DNA of 64,000 nt, taken from positions 369,893,952 through 369,957,951 of the forward strand of contig NC_066583.1 of the NCBI RefSeq assembly GCF_024323335.1, in the 5' to 3' direction. The stretch comes from Lathyrus oleraceus (Eukaryota > Streptophyta > Magnoliopsida > Fabales > Fabaceae). Shown piece by piece: positions 24,366 through 36,039 of the stretch. Position 1 is the first letter of the stretch. Each line of letters begins with the position of its first letter. The notes under the pieces were generated by a model that did not search any database, had not been told where the DNA came from, and saw only the letters and a program-made list of their open reading frames with translations. Both the position numbers and the translations under genes were made by a program.

Positions 24366-26401
24366 TGTAACACCCTTCTAAAATATCCCAAATATTTAAT
24401 TAAAATAATAAAATATCAATCATAGTAATTATGCCATTTAAGGGTGTCACACAATATTCCACACCATTCAACAATATAACGGTCATGCTCTTTTATTAAT
24501 TCAAAACCTAAACATTTGCATAAAACGCAGTGGATATAAATTTCATCAATCATGTAAAACATTACATGTAAAATGGTTCACAACCAACAATAAAACATTT
24601 AAAACAAGTTAAAACATCCCATCCCGATGTTACATCTATCAGAGCACGACCCACTAAGGAGACTACACTAGACTCCAAGCATTAACTTCTACTCAACTCA
24701 TTGCTCGTTACCTGAAAATAGTTGTAAGGGTGAGTTCCTCAATCAATATAATAAGCATTATAAAACATCATGTCATGTTAAGTAATTTAACACATTAATC
24801 ACCCTAATCACATAACACATTCAGTAACGGTACATCAACTCAAACATCATATTCAATACCGATGGAAATCATACTCATACTCAATATCAACACAAACACA
24901 CGTATAATATTGGAATACATCCATTCATATTATACGCCATACACATTTTATGCAATGAGACTCCATGCATGCGGTACCGACTATTCGTGAACATATAGTT
25001 CAACTTCACCGACCAAATCCAGGTACGGCTACCAAGCTCACTAGTCCCACTCATTTGAGACCTAGTGACTCACATCACTAATTCCTCACCATGGGAATTA
25101 GCTACCACCCCAAGGGCCATGCTATGCACGTTAATCACCTAGCATGCAAATATCAACAACAGTCCAAAATGACTAACGTCACTAATTCCTCACCATGGGA
25201 ATTAGCTACCACCATAAAGGCCACAATATGCATGCTAATTCACCTAGCAATGCAACATCATCAACAACAATCTACAATGGACCTATGCTCACACTCTAAG
25301 CCATAAAACAGTCCATACATAATTTCAGACATGATCAATACATTCACAACATTATGCATATCATCATACATCATCAACATATTCACCACATAATCATATC
25401 ATGTCATACCACATAATCAATCACAGCATTAGCACACTCTACTAATGCCTATACTACTCAAAACAACGGGAAATGATCCCTAATATATCATACATTAGCT
25501 GAATTACGTTACTCAGCTGAACCGCTAAAAACTGCACAACAACAGCTCAGGAAAATCACAACCCTGCCCATACGCGTATTGCCTATGCCCATACGCGTAT
25601 GGCGCATTTCCTCGCCAACCCATACGCGTATCATCTGCCTCATACGCGTATGCTACGCGTACCACTCTCCCATACGCGTACCAACAGAGACAAATCTACG
25701 TTCAAAATATCATTTTCCTCACCCATACGCGTAAGGCCTCATCCATACGCGTACCAGCCATCTCATACGCGTATTGCCTAGTGCCATACGCGTATGACCA
25801 GAAACCAGAATTTCCAGATCTGCAATGGCTTTCTCTGCTACGAGATCTATCCAATTCAACCTTCCACAGTCCAAATTTTACACACAATTCATTCATATCA
25901 TCTAACACGAATCATACATTTTCGATTTCATAAATTGCTAACCTTTCTACCTCTAATTCCTACGAATTTCTTCAATTATAATCCAAATTTCGTTCATCCC
26001 AAAAGTTCACAAATTCATCATACATCATTCAATCAGAGGCAAATCAATGGTTTCTCACTACCCATCACATATTATCCCATAATACCCATTAATCGATGAT
26101 AAACCCCCCTTACCTGAGTTAATCCGGCGAATCCTGCAGCTTCAAGTTCTTCCTCTCTTCAACCCTTGTTCTCTGGCTCTCTTTGCCCTTTTCCACTCTT
26201 CTGTCCCTTTTTCCTTTCCACGTGAAAAAAAATAACCTTTTTACTAAATGGGACCTTTTCTAAATTCCAACTTTTTTCCAATAAAATAATAACCCAATAA
26301 TAATAATAATTTCAATAAGAATATTCCAATTATTTAATTAAATTAATAAATATATTATTAACTTAAATTAAACAATTATCTTGTTTTATCGGGGTGTTAC
26401 A
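24366..26401 (-). repeat. 3' LTR of chromovirus
   Basis: 2036 bp, bounded by TGTAACACCC and GGGGTGTTACA. It matches 30940-32976 with about a dozen differences. It contains the TACGCGTA cluster described separately. Confidence 0.95.
25569..25797. repeat. cluster of ten TACGCGTA palindromes in the 3' LTR
   Basis: Ten copies of the 8-bp palindrome TACGCGTA occur in about 230 bp, nine of them preceded by CA and several extended to CATACGCGTATG. Spacing is irregular (about 13-58 bp) and the sequences between copies differ, so it is a dispersed motif cluster, not a simple tandem repeat. The other LTR has the same cluster near 32142-32372, with one copy mutated to TATGCGTA. The motif contains the CGCG core bound by plant CAMTA factors; a role here is inference. 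Confidence 0.85.
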
Positions 26402-26402
26402 A

Positions 26403-26413
26403 CTCTCCCCCAC
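26403..26413 (-). other. polypurine tract of chromovirus
   Basis: GTGGGGGAGAG on the minus strand, immediately inside the 3' LTR, where plus-strand DNA synthesis is primed. Confidence 0.85.
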
Positions 26414-26443
26414 TAAAAGAGTTTTCGTCCTCGAAAACATACC

Positions 26444-29400
26444 TCAAGCGAATAACTCCGGATAAGACTCCTTCATCTGACTCTCAAGTTCCCAAGTCAC
26501 ATTGCCACCTGCTGGTCCTCCCCAAGCTACCTTTACCAAGGCAATCTCTTTACCCCGCAACTGCTTCAACTCTCGATCCTCAATCCTCATAGGTGATGTT
26601 TCAACAGTCAGGTTATCTCTCATCTGGACATCATCTACTTGGACCACATGCGACGGATCAGGAATGTACCTCCTCAACTGAGACACATGAAAAACCTCAT
26701 GCAAATTCGCAAGTGACGGCGGTAAAGCGATACGATAGGCTACCTCCCCTATCCTCTCCAAAATCTGATAAGGACCAATAAATCGAGGTGTCAACTTCTT
26801 CGGCTTCAAAGCTCGACCAACCCCAGTTATCGGAGTAACACGAAGAAACACATGATCTCTTTCTTGAAACTCAAGTGACTTCCTCCTCTTGTCGTGATAA
26901 CTCTTCTGACGACTCTGAGCAATTCTCATCTTCTCCTGAATCATCTTAATCTTTTCCGTAGTTTGTTGAACAATCTCCGGTCCAACCACAGCACTCTCAC
27001 CGGACTCATACCAACATAAAGGTGTCCGACATCTCCTACCATACAAAGCTTCAAACGGTGCCATACCAATGCTCGAATGAAAACTATTGTTGTAGGTAAA
27101 CTCAATCAAAGGTAAGTAACAATCCCAAGCACCTCCCTTTTCCAAAACACAAGCCCTCAAAAGATCCTCTAGTGACTGAATCGTCCTCTCAGTCTGACCA
27201 TCAGTCTGCGGATGATATGCAGAACTCAATCTCAGCTTGGTTCCCAAAGCCCTCTGCAAACCTTCCCAAAACTTCGATGTAAATCTAGGATCTCTGTCCG
27301 AAACAATACTCGACGGAATACCATGCAAACTTACAATTTTCTCAATATACAACTCAGCTAATCTCTCTAACGGATAATCCATTCTGATCGGAATGAAATG
27401 AGCCGATTTCGTCAATCTATCGACAATCACCCAAATAGCTTCAAAATTCTTACTTGTCCTCGGTAAACCAGAAACAAAATCCATACTGATACTATCCCAC
27501 TTCCACTCTGGAATAGCCAACGGTTGCATTAGCCCAGACGGCTTCTGATGCTCAATCTTTGACTTCTGACAAGTCAAACAAGAATAAACAAAACTCGCAA
27601 TTTCTCTTTTCATTCCCGGCCACCAAAATAACTTTTTCAAATCATGATACATCTTCGTAGCTCCAGGATGAATACTCAAGCCACTACGATGTCCTTCTTC
27701 AAGAATACTCTTCTTAAGTTCGGTAACATCCGGAATACACACCCGATTACCAAATTTCAAAACACCATTCTCATCAACTCTGAGTTCACCACCTTGACCT
27801 TGATTCACTAGAGTCAACTTATCAACCAAAAGCACATCAGATTTCTGACCTTCTCTAATCTCATCCAGAATACCACTCGTTAACTTCAACATTCCCAATT
27901 TAACACTATTGTGAGTACTCTCACACACCAAACTCAAGTCTCTAAACTGCTCAATTAAATCCAATTCCTTAACCATTAACATAGACATATGCAATGATTT
28001 CCGACTCAATGCATCAGCCACTACGTTTGCCTTACCCGGATGGTAATTCAAACCAAAGTCATAATCCTTCAGAAACTCTAACCATCTCCTCTGTCTCATA
28101 TTCAGCTCTTTCTGATCAAACAAATACTTTAAACTCTTATGGTCACTGAAAACCTCAAATCTCGACCCATACAAGTAATGTCTCCATAACTTCAGAACAA
28201 ATACCACAGCTGCCAACTCTAAATCGTGCGTCGGATAGTTCCTCTCATGAACCCTCAGTTGTCTCGAAGCATAAGCTATAACCTGCTTATTCTGCATCAA
28301 CACACCACCCAAACCCAACAATGAAGCATCACAATAAACCTCAAATAGTTCTGACGGACTCGGTAATATCAAAATAGGAGCAGTAGTTAACCTTCTCTTT
28401 AACTCTTGGAAACCTTCTTCACATTTTGAATCCCAAACAAACGCTTGCCCCTTTCTAGTCAACATCGTCAACGGTAACGCCAACTTCGAAAATCCCTCAA
28501 TGAACTTCCTATAATAACCAGCCAATCCAAGGAAACTTCGAATCTCAGCAACAGACTTCGGAGCTTCCCACTTAGACACCGCTTCTATCTTAGAAGGATC
28601 AACAGCAACACCACCTCTTGAAATCACATGACCAAGAAAACTCACCTCTTCTAACCAAAATTCACATTTGGACAGTTTAGCAAATAACTTCTTTTCTCTT
28701 AGAACTCCTAAAACCACTCTCAAATGCTCAGCATGCTCTTCTTCAGATTTCGAATACACCAAAATATCGTCAATAAACACCACAACAAACTGGTCTAGAT
28801 ACGGATGGAAAATCCTATTCATATACTCCATAAATACTCCAGGTGCATTAGTCACACCAAAAGGCATCACGGAATACTCATAATGTCCATACCTTGTTCT
28901 GAAAGCAGTCTTCTGAATATCCTCAGTTTTCACACGTATCTGATGATATCCCGATCTCAAATCTATCTTGCTGAACACACTCGCACCAACCAACTGATCC
29001 ATCAAATCATCAATCCTCGGCAAAGGATACCGATTCTTGATCGTCACTTTATTCAGTTGCCTGTAGTCCACACACAACCTCATAGTACCTTCTTTCTTCT
29101 TAACCAACAACACTGGTGCACCCCACGGTGACACACTCGGACGAATAAATTTCTTATCCAACAGATCCTCTAGCTGACTCTTCAATTCAGTTAACTCAAC
29201 AGCAGACATACGGTACGGAGCCATCGATATCGGTCTAGTACCAGGTACCAAATCAATCGAGAACTCAACTTCACGCTCTGGTGGCAATTCATTCACTTCT
29301 TCCGGAAACACATCAGGAAAATCACACACCACGGCTAGATCGCAAATCACCAGTTTATCTTTAGCCTCCAAAGTCGCTAACAGCATAAACAACTCTGCCC

Positions 29401-30814
29401 CACCTGCTACTGCCTCATTCACCTGCCTCGCTGATAGAAACAAACTCTTTCCTTCCTCACTCTCAGAAAAGATCACAGTCTTATCAAAACAGTTGATAGA
29501 AACTCGGTTAAACACCAACCAGTTCATACCCAAGATAACATCGATCTGCACTAGTGGAAGACACACTAGGTCCATCCCAAAGTCTCTACCAAAAATACTC
29601 AAAGGACAATTTAAACAAACTGAAGTAGTAGTCACTGAACCCTTCGCAGGAGTATCAATCACCATACTTCCACGCATCTCAGATATCTCTAACTTAAGTT
29701 TCACAACACAATCCAAAGATATAAAGGAATGAGTCGCACCTGTGTCAATAATAGCTACAAGAGGAAAGCCATTAATATAACACGTACCTCGGATCAAACG
29801 ATCATCTGCAGCAGTCTCAGAACCCGATAAAGCAAAGACCTTGCCTCCCGACTGGTTCTCTTTCTTCGGCTTAGGACACTGTGGACTAATATGACCCAAC
29901 TCTCCACAGTTGAAACAAGTCACAGTCTTCATCCGGCACTCTGCAGCCAAATGACCACCTTTTCCACACTTGAAACACTTCTTCTCAGTACTGGCACACT
30001 CATGGAAACGATGTCCAGCCTGACCACATCTGTAACACTTAGCAGGGGCACTGGAGTCTCCCCCACTAGGCCTCTTCATCCCACTCTGTCTCTGGAAACC
30101 TTTGCCAGCTGCATACGGTTTCCCACGATCATTCTGATTCTTGCCTTTCCTATCAACCCTTTGCTGATAGCTCTCTGCTCTGGCTTTGGAATCCTGTTCA
30201 AAAATCCTGCAACAGTCAACCAAGTCAGAAAACACTCTGATCCGCTGATACCCAATAGCCTGCTTGATCTCGGGACGTAACCCGTTCTCAAACTTCACAC
30301 ACTTTGAAAATTCTCCAGTAGCCTCGTTATAGGGAGTGTAATACTTTGACAGCTCTATGAACTTAGCAGCATACTCAGTAACAGACCGATTGCCCTGCTT
30401 CAATTCCAAGAACTCTATCTCTTTCTTTCCTCTGACATCCTCTGGAAAATACTTCCTCAGGAATCTCTCTCTGAACACCGCCCAAGTGATCTCAGCATTC
30501 CCAGCAGATTCCAACTCAGTGCGGGTAGCAACCCACCAATCATCTGCTTCTTCTGACAGCATATGCGTACCGAACCTGACCTTCTGGTTATCGGCACACT
30601 CAGTCACTCGGAAGATCCTCTCTATCTCCTTCAACCACTTCTGAGCACCATCTGGATCGTATGCTCCCTTGAACATTGGAGGATTGTTCTTCTGGAACTC
30701 ACTCAGTTGACGAGTAGCTCCCATTCCCACAACATTCGGATTTCCTCCAAGTACTCCAGCTAGCATACCCAGAGCCTCAGCAATCGCAGCATCATCTCTA
30801 CCTCTTCCAGCCAT
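26444..30814 (-). CDS. chromovirus gag-pol polyprotein, intact 1456 aa
   Basis: One ORF encodes capsid and all enzymes of the element. Gag occupies residues 1-250. Three CCHC knuckles follow ([14 protein letters not shown] 260-273, [14 protein letters not shown] 280-293, [14 protein letters not shown] 300-313). The aspartic protease has [12 protein letters not shown], with DTG at 357-359. RT includes [19 protein letters not shown] and the active site FIDD (680-683). RNase H includes YCDAS and [11 protein letters not shown]. The integrase has HPGATKMYH...CLTC, then Asp1112, Asp1173 and Glu1209, the last two 35 residues apart as expected. The C-terminus (about 1405-1456, [18 protein letters not shown]) resembles the short chromodomain that guides insertion to heterochromatin. 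All catalytic residues I can check are present, so it could be active. Confidence 0.97.
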   Translation of the reverse strand: MAGRGRDDAAIAEALGMLAGVLGGNPNVVGMGATRQLSEFQKNNPPMFKGAYDPDGAQKWLKEIERIFRVTECADNQKVRFGTHMLSEEADDWWVATRTELESAGNAEITWAVFRERFLRKYFPEDVRGKKEIEFLELKQGNRSVTEYAAKFIELSKYYTPYNEATGEFSKCVKFENGLRPEIKQAIGYQRIRVFSDLVDCCRIFEQDSKARAESYQQRVDRKGKNQNDRGKPYAAGKGFQRQSGMKRPSGGDSSAPAKCYRCGQAGHRFHECASTEKKCFKCGKGGHLAAECRMKTVTCFNCGELGHISPQCPKPKKENQSGGKVFALSGSETAADDRLIRGTCYINGFPLVAIIDTGATHSFISLDCVVKLKLEISEMRGSMVIDTPAKGSVTTTSVCLNCPLSIFGRDFGMDLVCLPLVQIDVILGMNWLVFNRVSINCFDKTVIFSESEEGKSLFLSARQVNEAVAGGAELFMLLATLEAKDKLVICDLAVVCDFPDVFPEEVNELPPEREVEFSIDLVPGTRPISMAPYRMSAVELTELKSQLEDLLDKKFIRPSVSPWGAPVLLVKKKEGTMRLCVDYRQLNKVTIKNRYPLPRIDDLMDQLVGASVFSKIDLRSGYHQIRVKTEDIQKTAFRTRYGHYEYSVMPFGVTNAPGVFMEYMNRIFHPYLDQFVVVFIDDILVYSKSEEEHAEHLRVVLGVLREKKLFAKLSKCEFWLEEVSFLGHVISRGGVAVDPSKIEAVSKWEAPKSVAEIRSFLGLAGYYRKFIEGFSKLALPLTMLTRKGQAFVWDSKCEEGFQELKRRLTTAPILILPSPSELFEVYCDASLLGLGGVLMQNKQVIAYASRQLRVHERNYPTHDLELAAVVFVLKLWRHYLYGSRFEVFSDHKSLKYLFDQKELNMRQRRWLEFLKDYDFGLNYHPGKANVVADALSRKSLHMSMLMVKELDLIEQFRDLSLVCESTHNSVKLGMLKLTSGILDEIREGQKSDVLLVDKLTLVNQGQGGELRVDENGVLKFGNRVCIPDVTELKKSILEEGHRSGLSIHPGATKMYHDLKKLFWWPGMKREIASFVYSCLTCQKSKIEHQKPSGLMQPLAIPEWKWDSISMDFVSGLPRTSKNFEAIWVIVDRLTKSAHFIPIRMDYPLERLAELYIEKIVSLHGIPSSIVSDRDPRFTSKFWEGLQRALGTKLRLSSAYHPQTDGQTERTIQSLEDLLRACVLEKGGAWDCYLPLIEFTYNNSFHSSIGMAPFEALYGRRCRTPLCWYESGESAVVGPEIVQQTTEKIKMIQEKMRIAQSRQKSYHDKRRKSLEFQERDHVFLRVTPITGVGRALKPKKLTPRFIGPYQILERIGEVAYRIALPPSLANLHEVFHVSQLRRYIPDPSHVVQVDDVQMRDNLTVETSPMRIEDRELKQLRGKEIALVKVAWGGPAGGNVTWELESQMKESYPELFA

Positions 30815-30920
30815 CTCTATTCTGAAAACCCAACAAACTAAAACAATAAGTACTGATAGGGTTACACAACACCTATCTCGTACAGGGGAAACAGAATAAT
30901 TACGACTCGACTCGACCGAC

Positions 30921-30935
30921 TATGCTCTGATACCA
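30921..30935 (-). other. primer binding site of chromovirus
   Basis: Minus-strand TGGTATCAGAGCATA, complementary to initiator Met tRNA, four bases from the 5' LTR. Confidence 0.92.
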
Positions 30936-30939
30936 CTAA

Positions 30940-32976
30940 TGTAACACCCTTCTAAAATATCCCAAATATTTAATTAAAATAATAAAATATCAATCAGAGT
31001 AATTATGCCATTTAAGGGTGTCACACAATATTCCACACCATTCAACAATATAACGGTCATGCTCTTTTATTAATTCAAAACCTAAACATTTGCATAAAAC
31101 GCAGTGGATATAAATTTCATCAATCATGTAAAACATTACATGTAAAATGGTTCACAACCAACAATAAAACATTTAAAACAAGTTAAAACATCCCATCCCG
31201 ATGTTACATCTATCAGAGCACGACCCACTAAGGAGACTACACTAGACTCCAAGCATTAACTTCTACTCAACTCATTGCTCGTTACCTGAAAATAGTTGTA
31301 AGGGTGAGTTCCTCAATCAATATAATAAGCATTATAAAACATCATGTCATGTTAAGTAATTTAACACATTAATCACCCTAATCACATAACACATTCAGTA
31401 ACGGTACATCAACTCAAACATCATATTCAATACCGATGCAAATCATACTCATACTCAATATCAACACAAACACACGTATAATATTGGAATACATCCATTC
31501 ATATTATACGCCATACACATTTTATGCAATGAGACTCCATGCATGCGGTACCGACTATTCGTGAACATATAGTTCAACTTCACCGACCAAATCCAGGTAC
31601 GGCTACCAAGTTCACTAGTCCCACTCATTTGAGACCTAGTGACTCACATCACTAATTCCTCACCATGGGAATTAGCTACCACCCCAAGGGCCATGCTATG
31701 CACGCTAATCACCTAGCATGCAAATATCAACAACAGTCCAAAATGACTAACATCACTAATTCCTCACCATGGGAATTAGCTACCACCATAAAGGCCACAA
31801 TATGCATGCTAATTCACCTAGCAATGCAACATCATCAACAACAATCTACAATGGACCTATGCTCACACTCTAAGCCATAAAACAGTCCATACATAATTTC
31901 AGACATGATCAATACATTCACAACATTATGCATATCATCATACATCATCAACATATTCACCACATAATCATATCATGTCATACCACATAATCAATCACAG
32001 CATTAGCACACTCTACTAATGCCTATACTACTCAAAACAACGGGAAATGATCCCTAATATATCATACATCAGCTGAATTACGTTACTCAGCTGAACCGCT
32101 AAAAACTGCACAACAACAGCTCAGGAAAATCACAACCCTGCCCATACGCGTATTGCCTATGCCCATACGCGTATGGCGCATTTCCTCGCCCAACCCATAT
32201 GCGTATCATCTGCCTCATACGCGTATGCTACGCGTACCACTCTCCCATACGCGTACCAACAGAGACAAATCTACGTTCAAAATATCATTTTCCTCACCCA
32301 TACGCGTAAGGCCTCATCCATACGCGTACCAGCCATCTCATACGCGTATTGCCTAGTGCCATACGCGTATGACCAGAAACCAGAATTTCCAGATCTGCAA
32401 TGGCTTTCTCTGCTACGAGATCTATCTAATTCAACCTTCCACAGTCCAAATTTTACACACAATTCATTCATATCATCTAACACGAATCATACATTTTCGA
32501 TTTCACAAATTGCTAACCTTTCTACCTCTAATTCCTACGAATTTCTTCAATTATAATCCAAATTTCGTTCATCCCAAAAGTTCACAAATTCATCATACAT
32601 CATTCAATCAGAGGCAAATCAATGGTTTCTCACTACCCATCACATATTATCCCATAATACCCATTAATCGATGATAAACCCCCCTTACCTGAGTTAATCC
32701 GGCGAATCCTGCAGCTTCAAGTTCTTCCTCTCTTCAACCCTTGTTCTCTGGCTCTCTTTGCCCTTTTCCACTCTTCTGTCCCTTTTTCCTTTTCACGTGA
32801 AAAAAAATAACCTTTTTACTAAATGGGACCTTTTCTAAATTCCAACTTTTTTCCAATAAAATAATAACCCAATAATAATAATAATTTCAATAAGAATATT
32901 CCAATTATTTAATTAAATTAATAAATATATTATTAACTTAAATTAAACAATTATCTTGTTTTATCGGGGTGTTACA
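30940..32976 (-). repeat. 5' LTR of chromovirus
   Basis: 2037 bp, the partner of 24366-26401. The single length difference is an extra C in CTCGCCCAACC near 32190. Confidence 0.95.
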
Positions 32977-32981
32977 TCCTT
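32977..32981 (+). repeat. target site duplication of chromovirus, right
   Basis: TCCTT, matching 24361-24365. After it the copia B protease frame resumes (VLHVPNLSCNLLSVSKLAQD). Confidence 0.95.
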
Positions 32982-34203
32982 CATGTTCCAAATTTATCTT
33001 GTAATTTATTGTCCGTCAGTAAATTAGCCCAAGATATATATTGTCAAACTAATTTTTTCCGATCTCACCGTGTCTTTCAGGATTTGAACTCGAGGAAGAT
33101 GATTGGAAGTGTTAAGGAGGTTGGAGGACTCTACTACCTTGACATTGGATCTGCATCACAACTACCTTAAAAAACAATAAGTTTCTGCTTTGAGTCTTTT
33201 TCTGTTTTGAATAATAAATATGACAACATAATGGTACGGCATTTAAGATTAGGTCATCCTAGTTTTCGTTACTTAAAACACTTGTTTCCTAAGATATTTC
33301 ACAATAAGAACTTTTATTCGTTTAAATGTGAAGCATGTGAGTTTGCAAAGCATCGTCATTCCTAGTTTCCAATACAACCTTATAAACCATCAAAACCTTT
33401 TTCTATTATTCACAGTGATGTCTAGAGACGATTTAGTGGAAATGACAAAAGTAAAAGAGAAATCGGCAGTAGACTTTGAAATCAAGGACCTGGGATTCAT
33501 GAGATATTTTCTAGGTATGGAGGTTGCTCGGTCAAAGAATGATATTGTGGTTTCACAACATAAATATATTCTAGACTTGTTGAAAGAAACATGAACGAGT
33601 GGATGTCGTCCTACAGATACCCCTATGGATCCTAATGCTAAACTTTGGGGAGAAGGTAATGTTTTTGTTGATACTGGCAGATATCAGAGATTGGTTGGGA
33701 AACTGATTTATTTGTCACACACTCGACCTGATATTGCTTTCTCAGTTAGTGTAATGAGTCAGTTTATGCATTCTCCTTTCGAGGAACATCTTGAGGCATT
33801 ATATAGGATACTGATACATTTGAAGGGAAATCCTGGAAAAAGATTATATTTTAAGAAGATTGGTGAAAGAAATGTGTCTATCTTCACTGATGCCGATTGG
33901 GTAAGTTCAGTCACAGATAGAAGATCAACATATGGATATTGTACCTATGTTTGGGGTAATATTGTGACATGGAGGATCAAGAAACAAGGACTTGTAGCAA
34001 GGAGTAGTGCAGAAGCCGAGTTTAGAGTCATGTCTCAAGGTATTTGTGAAGGATTATGGATCCTTAGAATCCTAGAAGAACTTAAGATGAAAATTGAGCT
34101 TCCATTGAAATTGTACTCTGACAGTAAAGCTGCTATTAGCGTAGCTCATAATCCAGTTCAACATGACAGAACCAAGCATACGAGATTGATCGATACTTCA
34201 TAA
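32982..34203 (+). pseudogene. copia B protease end, pre-integrase, RT C-terminus, RNase H
   Basis: After the chromovirus the protease end and pre-integrase region continue (LGHPSFRYLKHLFPKIF, CEACEFAKHRH). At about 33418 the integrase start (SIIHSDV) is joined directly to the RT segment that follows the active-site aspartates (DDLVEM, then VDFEIKDLGFMRYFLGMEVA). The integrase catalytic core and the first half of RT are therefore deleted. RNase H and the connection continue at 33625-34203: YQRLVGKLIYLSHTRPDIAF, DADWVSSVTDRRSTYGYCTY, ARSSAEAEFRVMSQGICEGL, SDSKAAISVAHNPVQHDRTK. A stop at 33592 also breaks it. This copy could only move with enzymes from elsewhere. Confidence 0.82.
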
Positions 34204-34358
34204 AGATGAAGTTAGATGCGGAAATCATATGTCTACCCTTCGTGATTTCAAGTCAGCAAACTACGGATATCCTGATCAAAAGTTTGGCAAGACCTACTTT
34301 TGAGTATTTGATAGACAAGTTGAGCATGATAGATATCTATGCACCAACTTAAGGAGGG

Positions 34359-34527
34359 TGTTGGAAAATATATTATTTCCGATTTAATTATTGTCTTTAA
34401 TATTATCTTTATTTTTCTTTATTCTCCATTAAGGAGAAAATCAATTATAATAATTGTATCTTCACTATATAAACCAACCTAAGGCTAACGAATAATATAT
34501 AACAACTTTTACCTATTTCTTCCAATA
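34359..34527 (+). repeat. 3' LTR of copia B
   Basis: Starts TGTTGGAAAATATATT and ends TTCCAATA, directly after the purine tract AAGGAGGG (34351-34358). It is the partner of 22669-22837. Confidence 0.88.
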
Positions 34528-34790
34528 TATGCTTTTGATAGAAAATCCACATCATATTATTGTTCATTTGTATGGAGAAACATGGTTACATGGAAAAATA
34601 AGAAGCAATCTATGGTAGCTAGAAGTAACGCAGAGGCAGAACTAAGAGCCATGACAATAAAAATATGTGAAGGAGTGTCGCTAAAGAGGATGCTTGAAAA
34701 GTTGAAAATTTATTACAACAGTGGGGTCAAAATAATGTGTGACGATAAGGTTGTGATCAATATGGCCAATTTGAAATGAATGTGACAAGA
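34528..34790 (+). pseudogene. copia relic H RNase H, 3' part
   Basis: The RNase H of relic H resumes here after copia B: FDRKSTSYYCSFVWRNMVTW then KNKKQSMVARSNAEAELRAM, ending near 34779. It is in continuity with AGCT at 22656-22668. It ends in a stop before the catalytic and C-terminal parts are complete. No 3' LTR is recognised after it. Confidence 0.75.
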
Positions 34791-34887
34791 CATCTAAGTT
34801 CAACCGACCCAATTTCCTATGTCAATGCTCAAAAGAATTCAAGATATTATTATAAATAAGAGATAAATGATTAGAAATAAACTAGAG

Positions 34888-36000
34888 TCACAAAAAAAAT
34901 CTTTTCACTTTAGGACCATTTGTGATCACTTTCCTTGACACATGCTCCTCCAGCAGACAACCAACAAAAAAATTAACATTGCAATTATTATCCACCAACT
35001 CACAAACATATAATAAAGTGGATGCGAAACTATGTGATACAAGCACATCATGAATATTAGAGTTGATGTCATCAACATTAGTTATATAGCAGATTTTTCC
35101 ATCAACAATTTGGATTTTTGTATTACCACAATAAAAATATAAATCGTGCAAATCTTCAGAGGAACCCGTCATGTGACTAGTTGCACACAATTAGAAAACC
35201 ATGGACAAGAAACATTACAAGACTTATCTTGAATTCCCAAAGCTGGAAGTACCGTTTGTAGAATTATTTTAGACGGAAGAGCACCACCATTAGATGCATC
35301 ATGAATGAAAGGATCAATTGTAGACATGGAGGTCATGGAGGACATGTGAGACACTCTAAGATAATACGATCATGTTGCTTGCAACAATTCCAAACTTTTC
35401 TTATTGCATCTACGAGTTTGTTTGCAAGATAAGCATTGGACTTGTCGTGTTTCATCATTAACAACTCCTATTCAACAAATCACCTATAACAACCTCAAAT
35501 TTTAAAAGAAGCTTCATAAAATATTGAGCATGGCTAAAGGTATTGTAGACTTTTGTGATAGTCGCAAGGGAAGCCTTGGGAACATCAACATGGATAATAG
35601 GACATCAACATGGATAATAGGAGAGTGTTATATCACCAAATTCAAAAAATAAAAATAATATCCTTGAACAAGCAAATTATCACGTTTGTAATTATCTATT
35701 TCTAACTTCCATTTTAAAACTTTTGGCTGCATTGTTCTGATTGAAAAGGAGTGCATATTATTGATCATATGAGGGTCAACGATACTAAGAACCCATGTGA
35801 TAATTTGAGCTTTTTTAGTTTCTCGCACATTTAAAGTTGTTTTCTCTATCAGTGTCTTAAAAACATCATTCAAGGGACTCCATATTCCTTTCTCTTTGAC
35901 ATAGTTTTTAAATTGAAAATCTCAAGTTGGATAATTCTTGTCGTCAAAATGGACACAAAAATAGTCTCTTTCTTTTTCAAAAGCCACTAATTGAATGTTA
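34888..36000 (-). pseudogene. copia relic E, gag and protease
   Basis: On the minus strand, an old copia gag starts near 36000 (VHFDDKNYPT, DFQFKNYVKEKGIW). It continues at 35628-35873 (KKAQIITWVLSIVDPHMINN, WKLEIDNYKRDNLL). A broken stretch leads to a protease fragment at 34888-35190 (ATSHMTGSSEDLHDLYFYCG, IHDVLVSHSFASTLLYVCEL). No LTR, integrase or RT of this element is recognisable, so it is a truncated relic lying against the NB-ARC pseudogene. Confidence 0.65.
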
Positions 36001-36039
36001 GCAAAAATAAATAAATAGAACTTGAGGACAAAAATTAAG

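Larger units (their letters stand above)
24366..32976 (-). mobile_element. complete Tekay-type chromovirus (Ty3/gypsy)
   Basis: This 8.6-kb element has all the parts of a complete copy. The LTRs of about 2.04 kb (24366-26401 and 30940-32976) have TGTAACA/TGTTACA ends, and the target duplication TCCTT is perfect. A primer site lies at 30921-30935, a polypurine tract at 26403-26413, and a single uninterrupted gag-pol ORF runs from 30814 to 26444. By eye the LTRs differ at about a dozen positions including one single-base indel (about 0.5%), so it inserted recently. It sits inside the protease gene of copia B. The domain order RT, RNase H, integrase, chromodomain-like C-terminus places it among the chromoviruses. 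Tekay is the likely lineage. Confidence 0.95.
22669..34527 (+). mobile_element. copia element B, split by a chromovirus
   Basis: The 169-bp LTRs (22669-22837 and 34359-34527) enclose a plus-strand copia body. A clear initiator Met tRNA primer site lies at 22838-22850, and a polypurine tract (AAGGAGGG, 34351-34358) precedes the 3' LTR. Flanking TGTAC (22664-22668) and TATGC (34528-34532) could be a decayed target duplication. The copia RNase H of relic H reads across it (DCAGC, then DRKSTS), which confirms the borders. The body is interrupted at 24365 by the chromovirus and has an internal integrase/RT deletion near 33420. Confidence 0.88.

Noticed and set aside
25569..25797. CRISPR-like array of palindromic repeats
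   Set aside because: The repeat core is only 8 bp, spacing is irregular, the context is a plant LTR, and the same cluster recurs in the partner LTR.
28668..30763. Plus-strand ORFs of 66-129 codons within the chromovirus
   Set aside because: They are antisense to the intact gag-pol ORF and have no domain of their own.
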